Shown piece by piece: positions 8,957-17,158 of a stretch of 64,000 bases of DNA (positions within the stretch are counted from its first letter, which is position 1; every line of letters begins with the position of its first letter). Below the pieces are notes generated by a model that was not told the origin of the DNA, did not search any database, and saw only the letters and a list, made by a program, of their open reading frames with translations. Location: positions 2,241,501 to 2,305,500 of the forward strand of contig NZ_CP046266.1 of assembly GCF_009720625.1 (NCBI RefSeq), given 5' to 3'. A program made the translations under genes and the position numbers. This DNA comes from Metabacillus sediminilitoris. Its GTDB lineage: Bacteria > Bacillota > Bacilli > Bacillales > Bacillaceae.

Positions 8957-9358
8957 ATGGAACAAGATAAAAGGAGTAATCCTTTTCGGAATTTACTTCA
9001 AATAAAAGAAATTAATGCTGAAAATGGGGCTGCAGAAGTTAAGCTTGAAATATTCCCTGATCTTTTAAATTTCTCTGACAATGTACATGGCGGAGTACTT
9101 GCATCGCTCATTGACATTTCAATTGGTAGTGCAGTTCGTACAACACTTGATGATCGTTATCGCTCTGCAACAGTTGAATTAAAGATTAACTACATAAGAC
9201 CTGCAAATGGTTCATTCTTGTTAGCTAAATCTTCTTTATCTCATAGAGGAGGAACTTTATCTGTAGGTATATCTGAGATTTATAATGATCAAAACCAATT
9301 GGTTGCAATGGGAACTGCAACTTTTATCATTTTAAATAAAGATAGAACGAAAGAATAA
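8957..9358 (+). CDS. PaaI-family hotdog thioesterase
   Basis: Hydrolyses small acyl-CoA or aryl-CoA thioesters in the cytosol. The protein of about 133 residues is a single hotdog domain with the PaaI motif VHGGVLASLIDISIGSAV (about residues 39-56) and a strand pattern ending GTATFIIL. The ATG at 8957 has GGGGAGGA six bases upstream; an ATG at 8951 touches that site and is less likely. It stands alone and could remove stalled CoA thioesters from the neighbouring acyl-CoA pathway. Confidence 0.85.
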   Translation: MEQDKRSNPFRNLLQIKEINAENGAAEVKLEIFPDLLNFSDNVHGGVLASLIDISIGSAVRTTLDDRYRSATVELKINYIRPANGSFLLAKSSLSHRGGTLSVGISEIYNDQNQLVAMGTATFIILNKDRTKE

Positions 9359-9615
9359 ATTCAACTCTTTGACAGCATTGAGGTTAACCGCTTTCTATTT
9401 TTACTACCATTCATTCATAGGAGGTTTACTAAAAAAAGAAAGCAAGAAACGATCATTTTCAGAGAAGACCGTCACTGCAAGAGACCAAGGAAGCTCAAAT
9501 TAATTTTCGCCTTTAAAATATTATCTAAAAAGTTGTATTTTATTTATAAAAAAGTTTTTACAGATGTTTTATGCTTCTAAATTGATCAATGGTTTGACAG
9601 GGAAGGAGAAGAAAA

Positions 9616-10605
9616 TTGAAAAGGAAATGGAAAGTTCGATTAATTTGTTCTGTTTTTCTTATAACTTTACTATGCATGGCTGTTCATTTTCTGAAAGAAG
9701 ATGATAAGCCTAAAGTGGTGGTAATTTTAAAAAGGTTAGACGTAGAGTATTGGAAGGCTTTTGAATCAGGAGCCCAAAAGGCATTTGATGATTTTGACAT
9801 AGACGGTAAAATAATAGCACCTGAGAATGTATACCCCATCACAAATGAGGCTGACCTGTTAAAAAGAGTTTTAAAGCAAAATCCAGATGCACTTATCATT
9901 AGTCCAATTCATCCATCCCATACGATTCCTGTATTAAAAGAATATAAAAAAAGAAACATTCCCATATTGTTTGCGGGCAAGGATATGCAGTGGAACGAAA
10001 AAACCACATATATAGGAACTAATCATTCAATATTAGGGAAAAGAGCAGGGCAGCTATTGGCTTCCACACTACAGCCTGGAGATGAAGTAGCCATTATATA
10101 TGGAAAGTTAGAGAGCTCCGAGCAGGAGCGAATAAAAGGAGCGAAGGAAGTTTTGGAAGACGTTGGAATTAAGGTTGCCACTGAACGGTTTGGAGAAGAT
10201 CGATTTGAGAATCCAATACCAGTAATGGAGCATGTCTTGCAGGATTATCCTAATATTAAAGGTGTATTTGCCACAGGTGATCGAATCGCTCTAGAGACAT
10301 TGAAAGTAATAAAAGAAAATGACCTGAATATTCCCGTCGTTGGAACAGAAGGTAGCAGAGAAATGGTAAGGGCTATTGAATCCGGAATGCTCAGCGCTAC
10401 TATAGGGCAAAATCCTTATGATATCGGATATCTTAGCGTGGAACAAGCACAGAAAGCCATAAAGGGAGAATACGTAGAAAAAAGGATCGATATTGGAGTG
10501 GACATCGTCACAGAAGATAATGGAAAGGAAAGGTTAAATTTTCTAAACGAAATATTACATTCAAGGCTAGATAGAATTAACAATTTTGTACGGGAACTCT
10601 TATAA
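9616..10605 (+). CDS. Membrane-anchored periplasmic-binding-protein-like protein, paralogue A
   Basis: A 329-residue protein with an uncleaved-looking N-terminal hydrophobic anchor (about residues 8-25) and a sugar-binding (LacI/ribose-binding type, Peripla_BP_4) domain. Visible are KPKVVVILKRLDVEYWKAFE, ISPIHPSHTIPVL, NEKTTYIGTNH and a C-terminal NPYDIGYLSVEQAQKAI. It starts at TTG with GGAAGGAG upstream. No lipobox and no ABC permease or ATPase genes are nearby, so it is an orphan binding protein, perhaps a sensor partner. A paralogue at 24894-25844 shares about half its residues by eye, and both are followed by the same 312-bp repeat. Confidence 0.8.
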   Translation: MKRKWKVRLICSVFLITLLCMAVHFLKEDDKPKVVVILKRLDVEYWKAFESGAQKAFDDFDIDGKIIAPENVYPITNEADLLKRVLKQNPDALIISPIHPSHTIPVLKEYKKRNIPILFAGKDMQWNEKTTYIGTNHSILGKRAGQLLASTLQPGDEVAIIYGKLESSEQERIKGAKEVLEDVGIKVATERFGEDRFENPIPVMEHVLQDYPNIKGVFATGDRIALETLKVIKENDLNIPVVGTEGSREMVRAIESGMLSATIGQNPYDIGYLSVEQAQKAIKGEYVEKRIDIGVDIVTEDNGKERLNFLNEILHSRLDRINNFVRELL

Positions 10606-10799
10606 GATAAGATTAGATAACTGTTTCCTCGACAAGATACCTATCTCCTGCCAGAAAAGTTTGGACAAAAAGTAAAGATGGCTAGAAATAAAGCAAGAGA
10701 TTCCTTTTGGACTTGTTTTAATCAAGCACCTAGTTTTAATACACTCAAACAATATAAGAATGATATCAATTTAGATATCAAAATCGACCAGCGAATATG
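10606..10799 (+). other. Spacer with an unrecognised short open stretch
   Basis: Between paralogue A and the repeat, a frame is open for about 55 codons (containing KMARNKARDSFW) up to a stop just before the repeat. It has no convincing start or ribosome site. It reads like the tail of a lost gene, but I do not recognise it. Confidence 0.3.
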
Positions 10800-11111
10800 T
10801 TAAGATTTTTAAATTTATAGGTATACATCATTTTCACCCTAACGGGTGCCTAACAGAGGACTGAATCAAAAGGCGAACACCCGCAGAAACCTTCAGCAAA
10901 AGAAAGAGACGTATATAGACAAAGATTTTTGGAAACAAAAGGGTGGAAGATCACTCGAATTTGGAGTCGAAATTGGCGGAAGAACTCAAGTGCGGAAATT
11001 GAAAAGATTGATCAATTGGTTAAAAATTAAAAAAGAAGAGAATGTTTAGGTGAAAGTTATGGCTTAAATTATAGGTATACCAATATGGTATACCTATTTT
11101 TGTATGAATGT
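10800..11111. repeat. 312-bp direct repeat, copy 1 (left border of the malate block)
   Basis: This segment recurs at 26202-26513 in the same orientation with roughly 95% identity by eye. The motif ATAGGTATAC near the left end (10817-10826) reappears inverted near the right end (11088-11097), where it is part of a hairpin (11071-11097) followed by TTTTTG. Inside is a GTG-started 67-codon frame (10846-11049; ends INWLKIKKEENV) conserved in the other copy. No transposase is encoded, so a MITE-like element or a decayed gene cassette are both possible. Confidence 0.8.
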
Positions 11112-11131
11112 TACCCAAGTCCTGTCATTTT

Positions 11132-11403
11132 TTATTGATCACAAGAAATACCATCTCCATCACGATCCAATTTACTACTATAACCAGGCTCCCCCTTTCT
11201 AATTGGGGCTGCTCAGCATCTCTTACTTCAGAACAGTTATTGTATATAACTGTCTCTTCCGGTTCTTCAATAGGTTCTGGCTCAGGCTCAATAATTTCTT
11301 CTTGTTGTTAAGGTTCAGCCTCTGATTCATTCTCTACTGGTTCTTTTTCCTCCTCTAATGGTTTTTCTTCTAGCTCTTCTAGAGTGTTTTTATTTTTGTT
11401 ATC
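11132..11403 (-). pseudogene. Excalibur-domain surface protein relic
   Basis: On the minus strand an acidic, proline-rich linker (EPVENESEAEP, EPEPEPIEEPEE) leads into a C-terminal excalibur calcium-binding domain (YNNCSEVRDA, then GEPGYSSKLDRDGDGISCDQ and stop). A stop codon interrupts the linker and a one-base deletion breaks the frame between the two parts of the domain. There is no N-terminus or signal peptide. It is the decayed 3' end of a secreted or wall protein, lying next to the direct repeat. Confidence 0.72.
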
Positions 11404-11546
11404 TTATAATGTCAGTAAAGTCCGAGTTTACTAGATTTTTTCTTGCACTAGAACCAATTCATTGAACAATACGTTTGTAAGCAACTTTTTTGCGGCTTAC
11501 TTTTTTTATTTTCAAAACATTAATATAAATTTCATAAACTGTTTTT

Positions 11547-11561
11547 TTGGAAGCGTTACAA
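11547..11561. promoter_or_regulatory. cre-like site before the hydroxycarboxylate transporter
   Basis: TTGGAAGCGTTACAA fits the WTGNAANCGNWWNCA cre form with one mismatch and lies 42 bp before the transporter start. It suggests CcpA control of malate or citrate uptake. Confidence 0.45.
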
Positions 11562-11602
11562 CTATTATGTAGATACAGAAATAGTAAAGGAGGAATAACT
11601 TC

Positions 11603-12943
11603 ATGGAAACAGCAAGAAAATTGGAAACGCTTCAACATGAACATGAAAAACAAGGGTTTCTTACAAAGCTCAAACAAGTAAAGGTAGGGGTTATCCCATT
11701 ACCACTATATTTAGTATTAGCGGCAATTGTTTATGGTGCATCTGTTTATAATCAACTACCTCCAGACATGATCGGAGGATTTGCGGTTATTATGGTGCTT
11801 GGAATTTTACTAGGTGACCTTGGAATGAAAATTCCTATTTTAAAAGACATTGGCGGACCTGCTATATTGGCCCTGCTTGTTCCATCTGTTCTCGTATTTT
11901 TTAACATCTTTAATCCGGCTTCGATGGAAGCGGTGACAACATTAATGAAAACGTCTAACTTTCTTTATTTGTATATTTCTGTTTTAGTAGCTGGAAGTAT
12001 CCTGGGAATGAATCGCAGAGTCTTGATTCAAGGTTTTTCAAAAATGTTTATACCGCTTGTTCTCGGAACTGTAGCATCTATTGTTGTTGGTATATCAGTT
12101 GGAGCACTTTTTGGATATGAAATGAAGCATACCTTTTTCTATATCATTGTTCCTATTATTGGCGGAGGAGTTGGTGAAGGAATTCTACCATTATCACTAG
12201 CATACTCGCAAATTTTAGGTGGATCAGCTGAAACGTATGTATCTCAAATGATCCCTGCTGCAGTCATTGGAAATATCGTCGCAGTTATATGTGCAGGATT
12301 AATGAAAAATTTAGGTGAAAGAAAGCCAGAGCTTACTGGAAATGGCGTATTAGTCAAAGCAAAAGACGGCGTAAAAGAGATGAAGAACGAGAATACAAAT
12401 ATAAATGCGCCAGTCGATTTTTCATTAATGGGTGCAGGTTTACTGCTTGCCTGTGGTTTTTTCATCTTCGGTCAATTTGCCCATATGTTTTTAGGCATTC
12501 CTGGTCCAGTTTTAATGATTGTGGCTGCTACATTGGTTAAATGTCTTCAGCTAATGCCGGCAAAAATGGAACAGGGTGCATTTCATCTTTATAAATTTGT
12601 TTCTACAGGTTTAACTTGGCCGCTTATGGTAGGGTTGGGAATGCTGTTTATTCCATTGGAGGATGTTGTGAAAATTGTAACTCCTGCTTATGTGGTAGTT
12701 TGTATGTCTGTTGTGCTCGCAATGGTTGGGACAGGTTATATTGTTGGTAAATTCCTAAATATGCATCCGGTTGAATCAGCGATTGTAACTGGGTGTCATA
12801 GCGGATTAGGGGGAACAGGGGACGTAGCAATTTTGTCTGCCTCCAACAGAATGTCATTAATGCCATTTGCACAAGTAGCAACAAGACTTGGTGGTGCTGC
12901 TACAGTAATCATGGCAACACTCTTAATGAAGCTATTGAGTTAA
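11603..12943 (+). CDS. 2-hydroxycarboxylate transporter (malate/citrate, MaeN/CimH type)
   Basis: Secondary transporter of the 2HCT family, which in Bacillus and relatives moves malate or citrate with Na+ or H+. The 446 residues hold about 11 hydrophobic segments. The two family re-entrant motifs are present: GGGVGEGILPLSLAYS (about residues 193-208) and GTGDVAILSASNRMSL (about 409-424), with a conserved TRLGGA near the end. The AAAGGAGGAA site precedes ATG 11603. Neighbouring malate enzymes and a DcuS/CitA-like sensor favour malate as substrate. Confidence 0.9.
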   Translation: METARKLETLQHEHEKQGFLTKLKQVKVGVIPLPLYLVLAAIVYGASVYNQLPPDMIGGFAVIMVLGILLGDLGMKIPILKDIGGPAILALLVPSVLVFFNIFNPASMEAVTTLMKTSNFLYLYISVLVAGSILGMNRRVLIQGFSKMFIPLVLGTVASIVVGISVGALFGYEMKHTFFYIIVPIIGGGVGEGILPLSLAYSQILGGSAETYVSQMIPAAVIGNIVAVICAGLMKNLGERKPELTGNGVLVKAKDGVKEMKNENTNINAPVDFSLMGAGLLLACGFFIFGQFAHMFLGIPGPVLMIVAATLVKCLQLMPAKMEQGAFHLYKFVSTGLTWPLMVGLGMLFIPLEDVVKIVTPAYVVVCMSVVLAMVGTGYIVGKFLNMHPVESAIVTGCHSGLGGTGDVAILSASNRMSLMPFAQVATRLGGAATVIMATLLMKLLS

Positions 12944-13010
12944 AAGGATAAGGGAAATCAAGGAAAGCTTGGTGTTCATTCCAGGATTTTAGTGATTTAG
13001 TATAAATTTG

Positions 13011-13150
13011 TTATTTGGAAATTTCACTCAAAGCTTGCCCAGCTTTTTTATCAGCAACAGCAAGATCCCCTAAGAGCTGCAATGCCCACTAATGATCCAT
13101 CATCTACAATAGGTAAACGACGAATTTGATGCTTGCCATCAGGTTACTAG
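13011..13150 (-). pseudogene. CBS-domain protein relic (3' end)
   Basis: Reading leftward, fragments HQIRRLPIVDDGSLVGIAAL and GDLAVADKKAGQALSEIS then stop resemble the C-terminal CBS repeat of YhcV-like proteins. At least two single-base indels separate the pieces. No start or N-terminal repeat remains. Confidence 0.6.
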
Positions 13151-13205
13151 TTTCAGAAACAGACATAATTAAGAGTAAATTATGAAGGAAAGTAAGAGGA
13201 TTAGA

Positions 13206-13856
13206 ATGAAAAATCAAAGTTATACGTCAGTAAAGGTGATGATAGCTGATCCATCAGCGCTTGGTCTATTTGGTTTAGCAATGGTTACGCTTGTAGCATC
13301 ATCACAAAAATTAGGTTTAACAGAAGGTACGGCATTAATCTTGCCATGGGCATTTTTTTTAGGGGGTATTGCTCAATTAATTGCCAGCTTTTTTGATGCT
13401 AAGCATAATAATGTATTTGGAACAACGGCATTTGGTGCATTTGGATTGTTTTGGTTCGGTGTCGGTACAAGCTGGTTGATCCAAATGGGGGCTTTAGGAG
13501 ACACGGTCTTGGCAAATGCTGATTCTAAACAGCTGGGTGTTGCATTCATTGGCTATTTAATTTTTAGCTTATTTATGACAATCGGTGCAATGGAAACTCA
13601 TAAAGTGCTGTTTTTTATTTTCGTACTCATTGATTTCTTATTTATTGGATTATCCTTAAGTTCGTTTGATATTATGTACGAATTTTCACATATGCTTGCA
13701 GCCATCTCTGAATTGCTTATTGCGCTACTTTCATTTTATGGTTCTGCTGCAGCTGTTTTAAACACTCACTTTCAACAAGTTGTGTTACCTGTAGGAAAAC
13801 CATTTCGCATATTCATAAACGATAATAGAAAAGAAATAAGAAAAGCTACAGCTTAA
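13206..13856 (+). CDS. Acetate/succinate transporter (GPR1/FUN34/SatP family)
   Basis: Six-segment membrane protein of the AceTr family, which carries acetate and succinate with protons. The signature DPSALGLFGLAMVTL near the N-terminus corresponds to the family NPAPLGL motif, and the FGTTAFGAFGLFWF segment follows. The ATG at 13206 has AGAGG six bases upstream; an in-frame ATG at 13182 also has a weak site and would add eight residues. Between the malate transporter and acetate kinase it completes an organic-acid uptake set. Confidence 0.87.
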   Translation: MKNQSYTSVKVMIADPSALGLFGLAMVTLVASSQKLGLTEGTALILPWAFFLGGIAQLIASFFDAKHNNVFGTTAFGAFGLFWFGVGTSWLIQMGALGDTVLANADSKQLGVAFIGYLIFSLFMTIGAMETHKVLFFIFVLIDFLFIGLSLSSFDIMYEFSHMLAAISELLIALLSFYGSAAAVLNTHFQQVVLPVGKPFRIFINDNRKEIRKATA

Positions 13857-14340
13857 GGTGGCTTAGAAGAATAGTTGGATAAACGTTATTGAAATATCTC
13901 ACTTGGAATGTATGTAAATCTTATAAATTTCCGGTAAAAATGATTAGTGTACTAGCTCTTATAATATCTGTCCAACTTAGTGTAGCCTTTTCAGGAATTA
14001 CGGCTTTTGCATACAGGGCTGATCAAGGCCGATGTGTTTTTTTACCAAAATACTTTCCCTAGGATTAAAGGAAATCTAGTTGCTGTTGTCTCAGATGGAA
14101 ACGCTGTACTTGACTTGGGAATATTTTCAGTTAATAAGTAAGCCTCTTTCACGTTAGTTGTCAGTAAAATATTTATTTCATTTAAAACTTTAAACTTGGA
14201 CTCTATAAGTCTAATAATAGACAGTTGTAAGTATGTTAAAGATTATTTTACTAAATGGTAAAGGGCATATTTATTCATGTCACTAGTCAATAGAATAACG
14301 CCTTTCCATATAGGACTTTAGTGATTGAGGAGATAGATAG
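13857..14340. other. Intergenic region with a gene relic
   Basis: A spacer of 484 bp without an intact gene. It contains the malic-enzyme fragment at 14064-14123 and otherwise AT-rich sequence, suggesting remodelling of this part of the cluster. Confidence 0.5.
14064..14123 (+). pseudogene. Malic enzyme gene fragment
   Basis: Twenty codons read IKGNLVAVVSDGNAVLDLGI. They align with KGNLVAVVSNGTAVLGLGN of the intact malic enzyme gene (around position 21225) at about 80% of bases by eye. Nothing upstream or downstream continues the homology, so it is a small relic of a second malic enzyme copy or of a rearrangement within the cluster. Confidence 0.65.
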
Positions 14341-14523
14341 ATGATTTTAAAAAAATTAACCAAAAATCGCTTGATAACCATTATTTATTTTCAGAATGGA
14401 TTGCTTAAAACATGCAAAGGTCGAGTATATAAACTTAATTATTTCAATCAGACTATTAATGTAATAAACGAAAAGCAAAATGCGATCTCCATTCGTTTAT
14501 CAAGTATTAAGGAAATTCATTAG
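14341..14523 (+). CDS. Small YolD-like protein
   Basis: A 60-residue protein, basic and mostly beta-strand, with the pattern IIYFQNG..KTCKGRVYKLN....INVINEKQN followed by a short C-terminal helix-like end. The shape and spacing resemble the YolD-like domain of Bacillus phage and chromosomal proteins, though here it forms the whole protein. GAGGAG lies eight bases before ATG 14341. It precedes acetate kinase by 67 bp; its role is unknown. Confidence 0.55.
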   Translation: MILKKLTKNRLITIIYFQNGLLKTCKGRVYKLNYFNQTINVINEKQNAISIRLSSIKEIH

Positions 14524-14590
14524 TACATTCTAGATATCTAATATGTTTCTAAAAACGAAATGGTTTAGATGAAAAGGAGCAGGAAATATC

Positions 14591-15796
14591 ATGTCAAAAA
14601 TAATAGCAATCAATGCAGGAAGCTCTTCTTTAAAATTCCAGTTATTTGAAATGCCGAGTGAAGAAGTACTTACAGCTGGGTTAGTAGAACGTATCGGCTT
14701 AGATAAAGGAGTATTTACTATTTTAGTGAACGGAGAAAAAGTAAAAGAAATAATAGACATTCCAGACCATTCTGTTGCGGTTAAGATGCTTCTTAGCAAG
14801 CTTACACATTTTGGAATTCTCGATTCTTTAAATGAAATTGAAGGAATCGGTCATCGTGTTGTACACGGTGGTGAGATTTTTAATGACTCAGTTTTAATTA
14901 CAGATGAAACACTTCAAAAAATTGAGGAGTTATCTGATTTAGCCCCACTTCATAACCCAGCAAATGTTGTTGGAATTAAAGCATTCAAAGAAGTTTTACC
15001 AAATGTAAATGCAGTAGCAGTTTTTGACACGGCATTCCATCAAACAATGCCAGAACGATCATTCTTATATAGTTTACCATATGAATATTATGAAAAATAT
15101 GGAATTCGCAAATATGGCTTTCATGGTACCTCACATAAATATGTATCTGAAAGGGCAGCAGAATTATTAGGGCGTCCGATCGAACAATTACGATTGATTT
15201 CTTGTCACTTAGGAAATGGAGCGAGTATAGCAGCAATTGAAGGCGGGAAATCTATTGATACTTCAATGGGCTTTACACCACTTGCAGGTGTTGCAATGGG
15301 AACTCGTTCAGGGAACATTGACCCAGCGCTGATTCCATTTATTATGGAAAAAACAGGTCAATCAGAAATGGAAGTGTTAGATATTTTAAATAAAAAGAGT
15401 GGTATATTGGGCATTTCAGGTTTATCAAGCGATCTTCGTGACATCGAACAAGCTGCTGAAGAAGGAAATGAACGAGCAGAAACAGCTCTTGAAGTATTCG
15501 GTAGTAGAATTCATAAATATATAGGTTCTTACGCAGCACAAATGTCTGGAGTAGATGCAATTCTTTTTACTGCTGGAATTGGGGAAAACAGTGATATTAT
15601 CCGTTCACGTGTATTACGTGGTTTGGAATTCATGGGTGTTTATTGGGATCCTGAACGTAATCAGGTCCGTGGTGAAGAAAGATTTATTAGCTATCCGCAT
15701 TCTCCGGTAAAAGTTATCATTATTCCGACAAATGAAGAAGTTATGATTGCTCGTGATGTACAACAAATAGCGGTACCTGTACCTGTACTTCATTGA
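14591..15796 (+). CDS. ackA: Acetate kinase
   Basis: Converts acetate and ATP to acetyl phosphate, or makes ATP from acetyl phosphate in overflow metabolism; cytosolic. The 401 residues show [15 protein letters not shown] at the N-terminus, GHRVVHGGE, the catalytic [10 protein letters not shown] segment, [11 protein letters not shown] and [10 protein letters not shown] with the adenosine-binding GIGENS. A strong AAAAGGAGCAGG ribosome site precedes the ATG. This is probably an extra copy, because the housekeeping ackA of Bacillus lies in an unrelated neighbourhood. It fits acetate release or use beside the acetate transporter. Confidence 0.95.
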   Translation: MSKIIAINAGSSSLKFQLFEMPSEEVLTAGLVERIGLDKGVFTILVNGEKVKEIIDIPDHSVAVKMLLSKLTHFGILDSLNEIEGIGHRVVHGGEIFNDSVLITDETLQKIEELSDLAPLHNPANVVGIKAFKEVLPNVNAVAVFDTAFHQTMPERSFLYSLPYEYYEKYGIRKYGFHGTSHKYVSERAAELLGRPIEQLRLISCHLGNGASIAAIEGGKSIDTSMGFTPLAGVAMGTRSGNIDPALIPFIMEKTGQSEMEVLDILNKKSGILGISGLSSDLRDIEQAAEEGNERAETALEVFGSRIHKYIGSYAAQMSGVDAILFTAGIGENSDIIRSRVLRGLEFMGVYWDPERNQVRGEERFISYPHSPVKVIIIPTNEEVMIARDVQQIAVPVPVLH

Positions 15797-15905
15797 GATA
15801 AGGACTTAGGATGCCTTGGTTAGAATTAATCGGTACTTTAGGGAATGGAATGTTAATAATTGAGTAATTAAAAAAAGTAAAATTAGTGATGGATTTTTCT
15901 CTATT

Positions 15906-15949
15906 TATGTTATACTATTCGTAGATTTTTAGATAAATAGTATAACTCA
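15906..15949. promoter_or_regulatory. Candidate CcpN operators over an extended -10 promoter of gapB
   Basis: TATGTTATACT (15906-15916) fits the CcpN motif TRTGHYATAYW as I recall it. An inverted near-match, AGTATAACTCA (15939-15949), has one mismatch. The first copy also contains TGTTATACT, an extended -10 promoter element. In B. subtilis CcpN represses gapB and pckA on glycolytic carbon, so the placement is sensible; binding is inferred. Confidence 0.5.
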
Positions 15950-15973
15950 ATAGATTGAGGGGGACATATTAAA

Positions 15974-17002
15974 ATGATTAATGTGGCTATTAACGGGTTT
16001 GGACGTATTGGAAGAATGGTGTTTCGTCAAGCGATAAAAGAAAGCTCATTCCAGGTCGTAGCAATTAATGCGAGCTATCCTGCAGAGACGTTGGCACACC
16101 TTTTAAAGTACGACACAGTACACGGGAAGTTTGACGGTACTGTAGAGGTTTCGCAAGATCACTTATTGGTGGATGGTAAGTTAGTTCAACTTCTTAATCA
16201 TCGTAATCCTCAAGAGCTTCCTTGGAAGGAGCTGGGAATAGATGTTGTGATTGAAGCAACAGGAAAATTTAATGCAAAAGAACAAGCAAGTCTACATCTA
16301 GAAGCAGGGGCAAAGAAGGTCGTTTTAACAGCTCCAGGTAAAAATGAAGATGTTACGATTGTAGTTGGTGTAAACGATGAGCAATTGGATATTACAAAAC
16401 ACGATGTGATCTCAAATGCCTCCTGTACAACTAATTGTCTTGCTCCAGTCGTCAAGCTGTTAGATGAACAATTCGGCATAGAGAATGGCTTAATGACTAC
16501 TGTACATGCATATACAAATGATCAAAATAATATTGATAATCCACATAAAGATTTACGTAGAGCTCGTGCATGCGCACAATCTATTATTCCAACTACAACA
16601 GGTGCTGCTAAAGCTTTAGCAAAGGTACTACCACATTTAACCGGCAAATTACATGGTATGGCACTACGCGTTCCGACACCAAATGTTTCGCTTGTAGATC
16701 TTGTAGTAGACGTAAAATGTGATGTGACAGTGGAACAAATTAATAATGCCTTCCAGACTGCGGCCCAAGGATCAATGAAGGGTATTATAGAATTCTGTCA
16801 TTCACCGCTTGTGTCAGTAGATTTCAATACAAATACAAGTTCGTCTATTATTGATGGTTTATCTACAATCGTTATGGGAACCCGTAAGGTAAAGGTTCTT
16901 GCCTGGTATGATAATGAGTGGGGCTACTCCTGCCGCGTTGTAGATCTCGTAAAGCTAGTAGCAGATCAGATTGCTAGCCAAAAAAAATTACAACATGTTT
17001 AA
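15974..17002 (+). CDS. gapB: Glyceraldehyde-3-phosphate dehydrogenase, gluconeogenic GapB type
   Basis: Phosphorylating GAPDH of 342 residues with the Rossmann start INGFGRIGRMVFR and catalytic Cys151 in SNASCTTNCLAP. Substrate-binding stretches DLRRARACAQSIIPTTTGAA and WYDNEWGYSCRVVDL are present. After the first strand pair it reads INASYPAETLAHLLKYDT. This is the pattern of Bacillus GapB, in which the NAD-selecting Asp of GapA is replaced, pointing to NADP use and gluconeogenic direction. GAGGGGG lies before ATG. It sits between acetate kinase and PEP carboxykinase genes, with candidate CcpN sites upstream. Confidence 0.93.
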   Translation: MINVAINGFGRIGRMVFRQAIKESSFQVVAINASYPAETLAHLLKYDTVHGKFDGTVEVSQDHLLVDGKLVQLLNHRNPQELPWKELGIDVVIEATGKFNAKEQASLHLEAGAKKVVLTAPGKNEDVTIVVGVNDEQLDITKHDVISNASCTTNCLAPVVKLLDEQFGIENGLMTTVHAYTNDQNNIDNPHKDLRRARACAQSIIPTTTGAAKALAKVLPHLTGKLHGMALRVPTPNVSLVDLVVDVKCDVTVEQINNAFQTAAQGSMKGIIEFCHSPLVSVDFNTNTSSSIIDGLSTIVMGTRKVKVLAWYDNEWGYSCRVVDLVKLVADQIASQKKLQHV

Positions 17003-17158
17003 GTCGATGACTTCATTACTAGCAACTTAAGGTTCAAATACTTTCAGAAGAATTCACCAACAAAACCCTATAAATAGTATGAATCATTTAAGTTAATGTA
17101 TGTACTATTTGCGGGAATTACAAGAAATTTTCAAAAAAGATAAAAGGATGATATAGAT

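Noticed and set aside
10846..11049. Calling the repeat-borne short frame a transposase
   Set aside because: No catalytic motif or helix-turn-helix is visible; it is reported only as part of the repeat.
11108..11311. Plus-strand 67-codon Ser/Ile-rich frame
   Set aside because: It is the complement of the excalibur relic; the recognisable protein motifs are on the minus strand.
17100..17150. CcpN site before pckA
   Set aside because: AGTATGAATCA and TATGTACTATT-like stretches have two or more mismatches, too weak to list.
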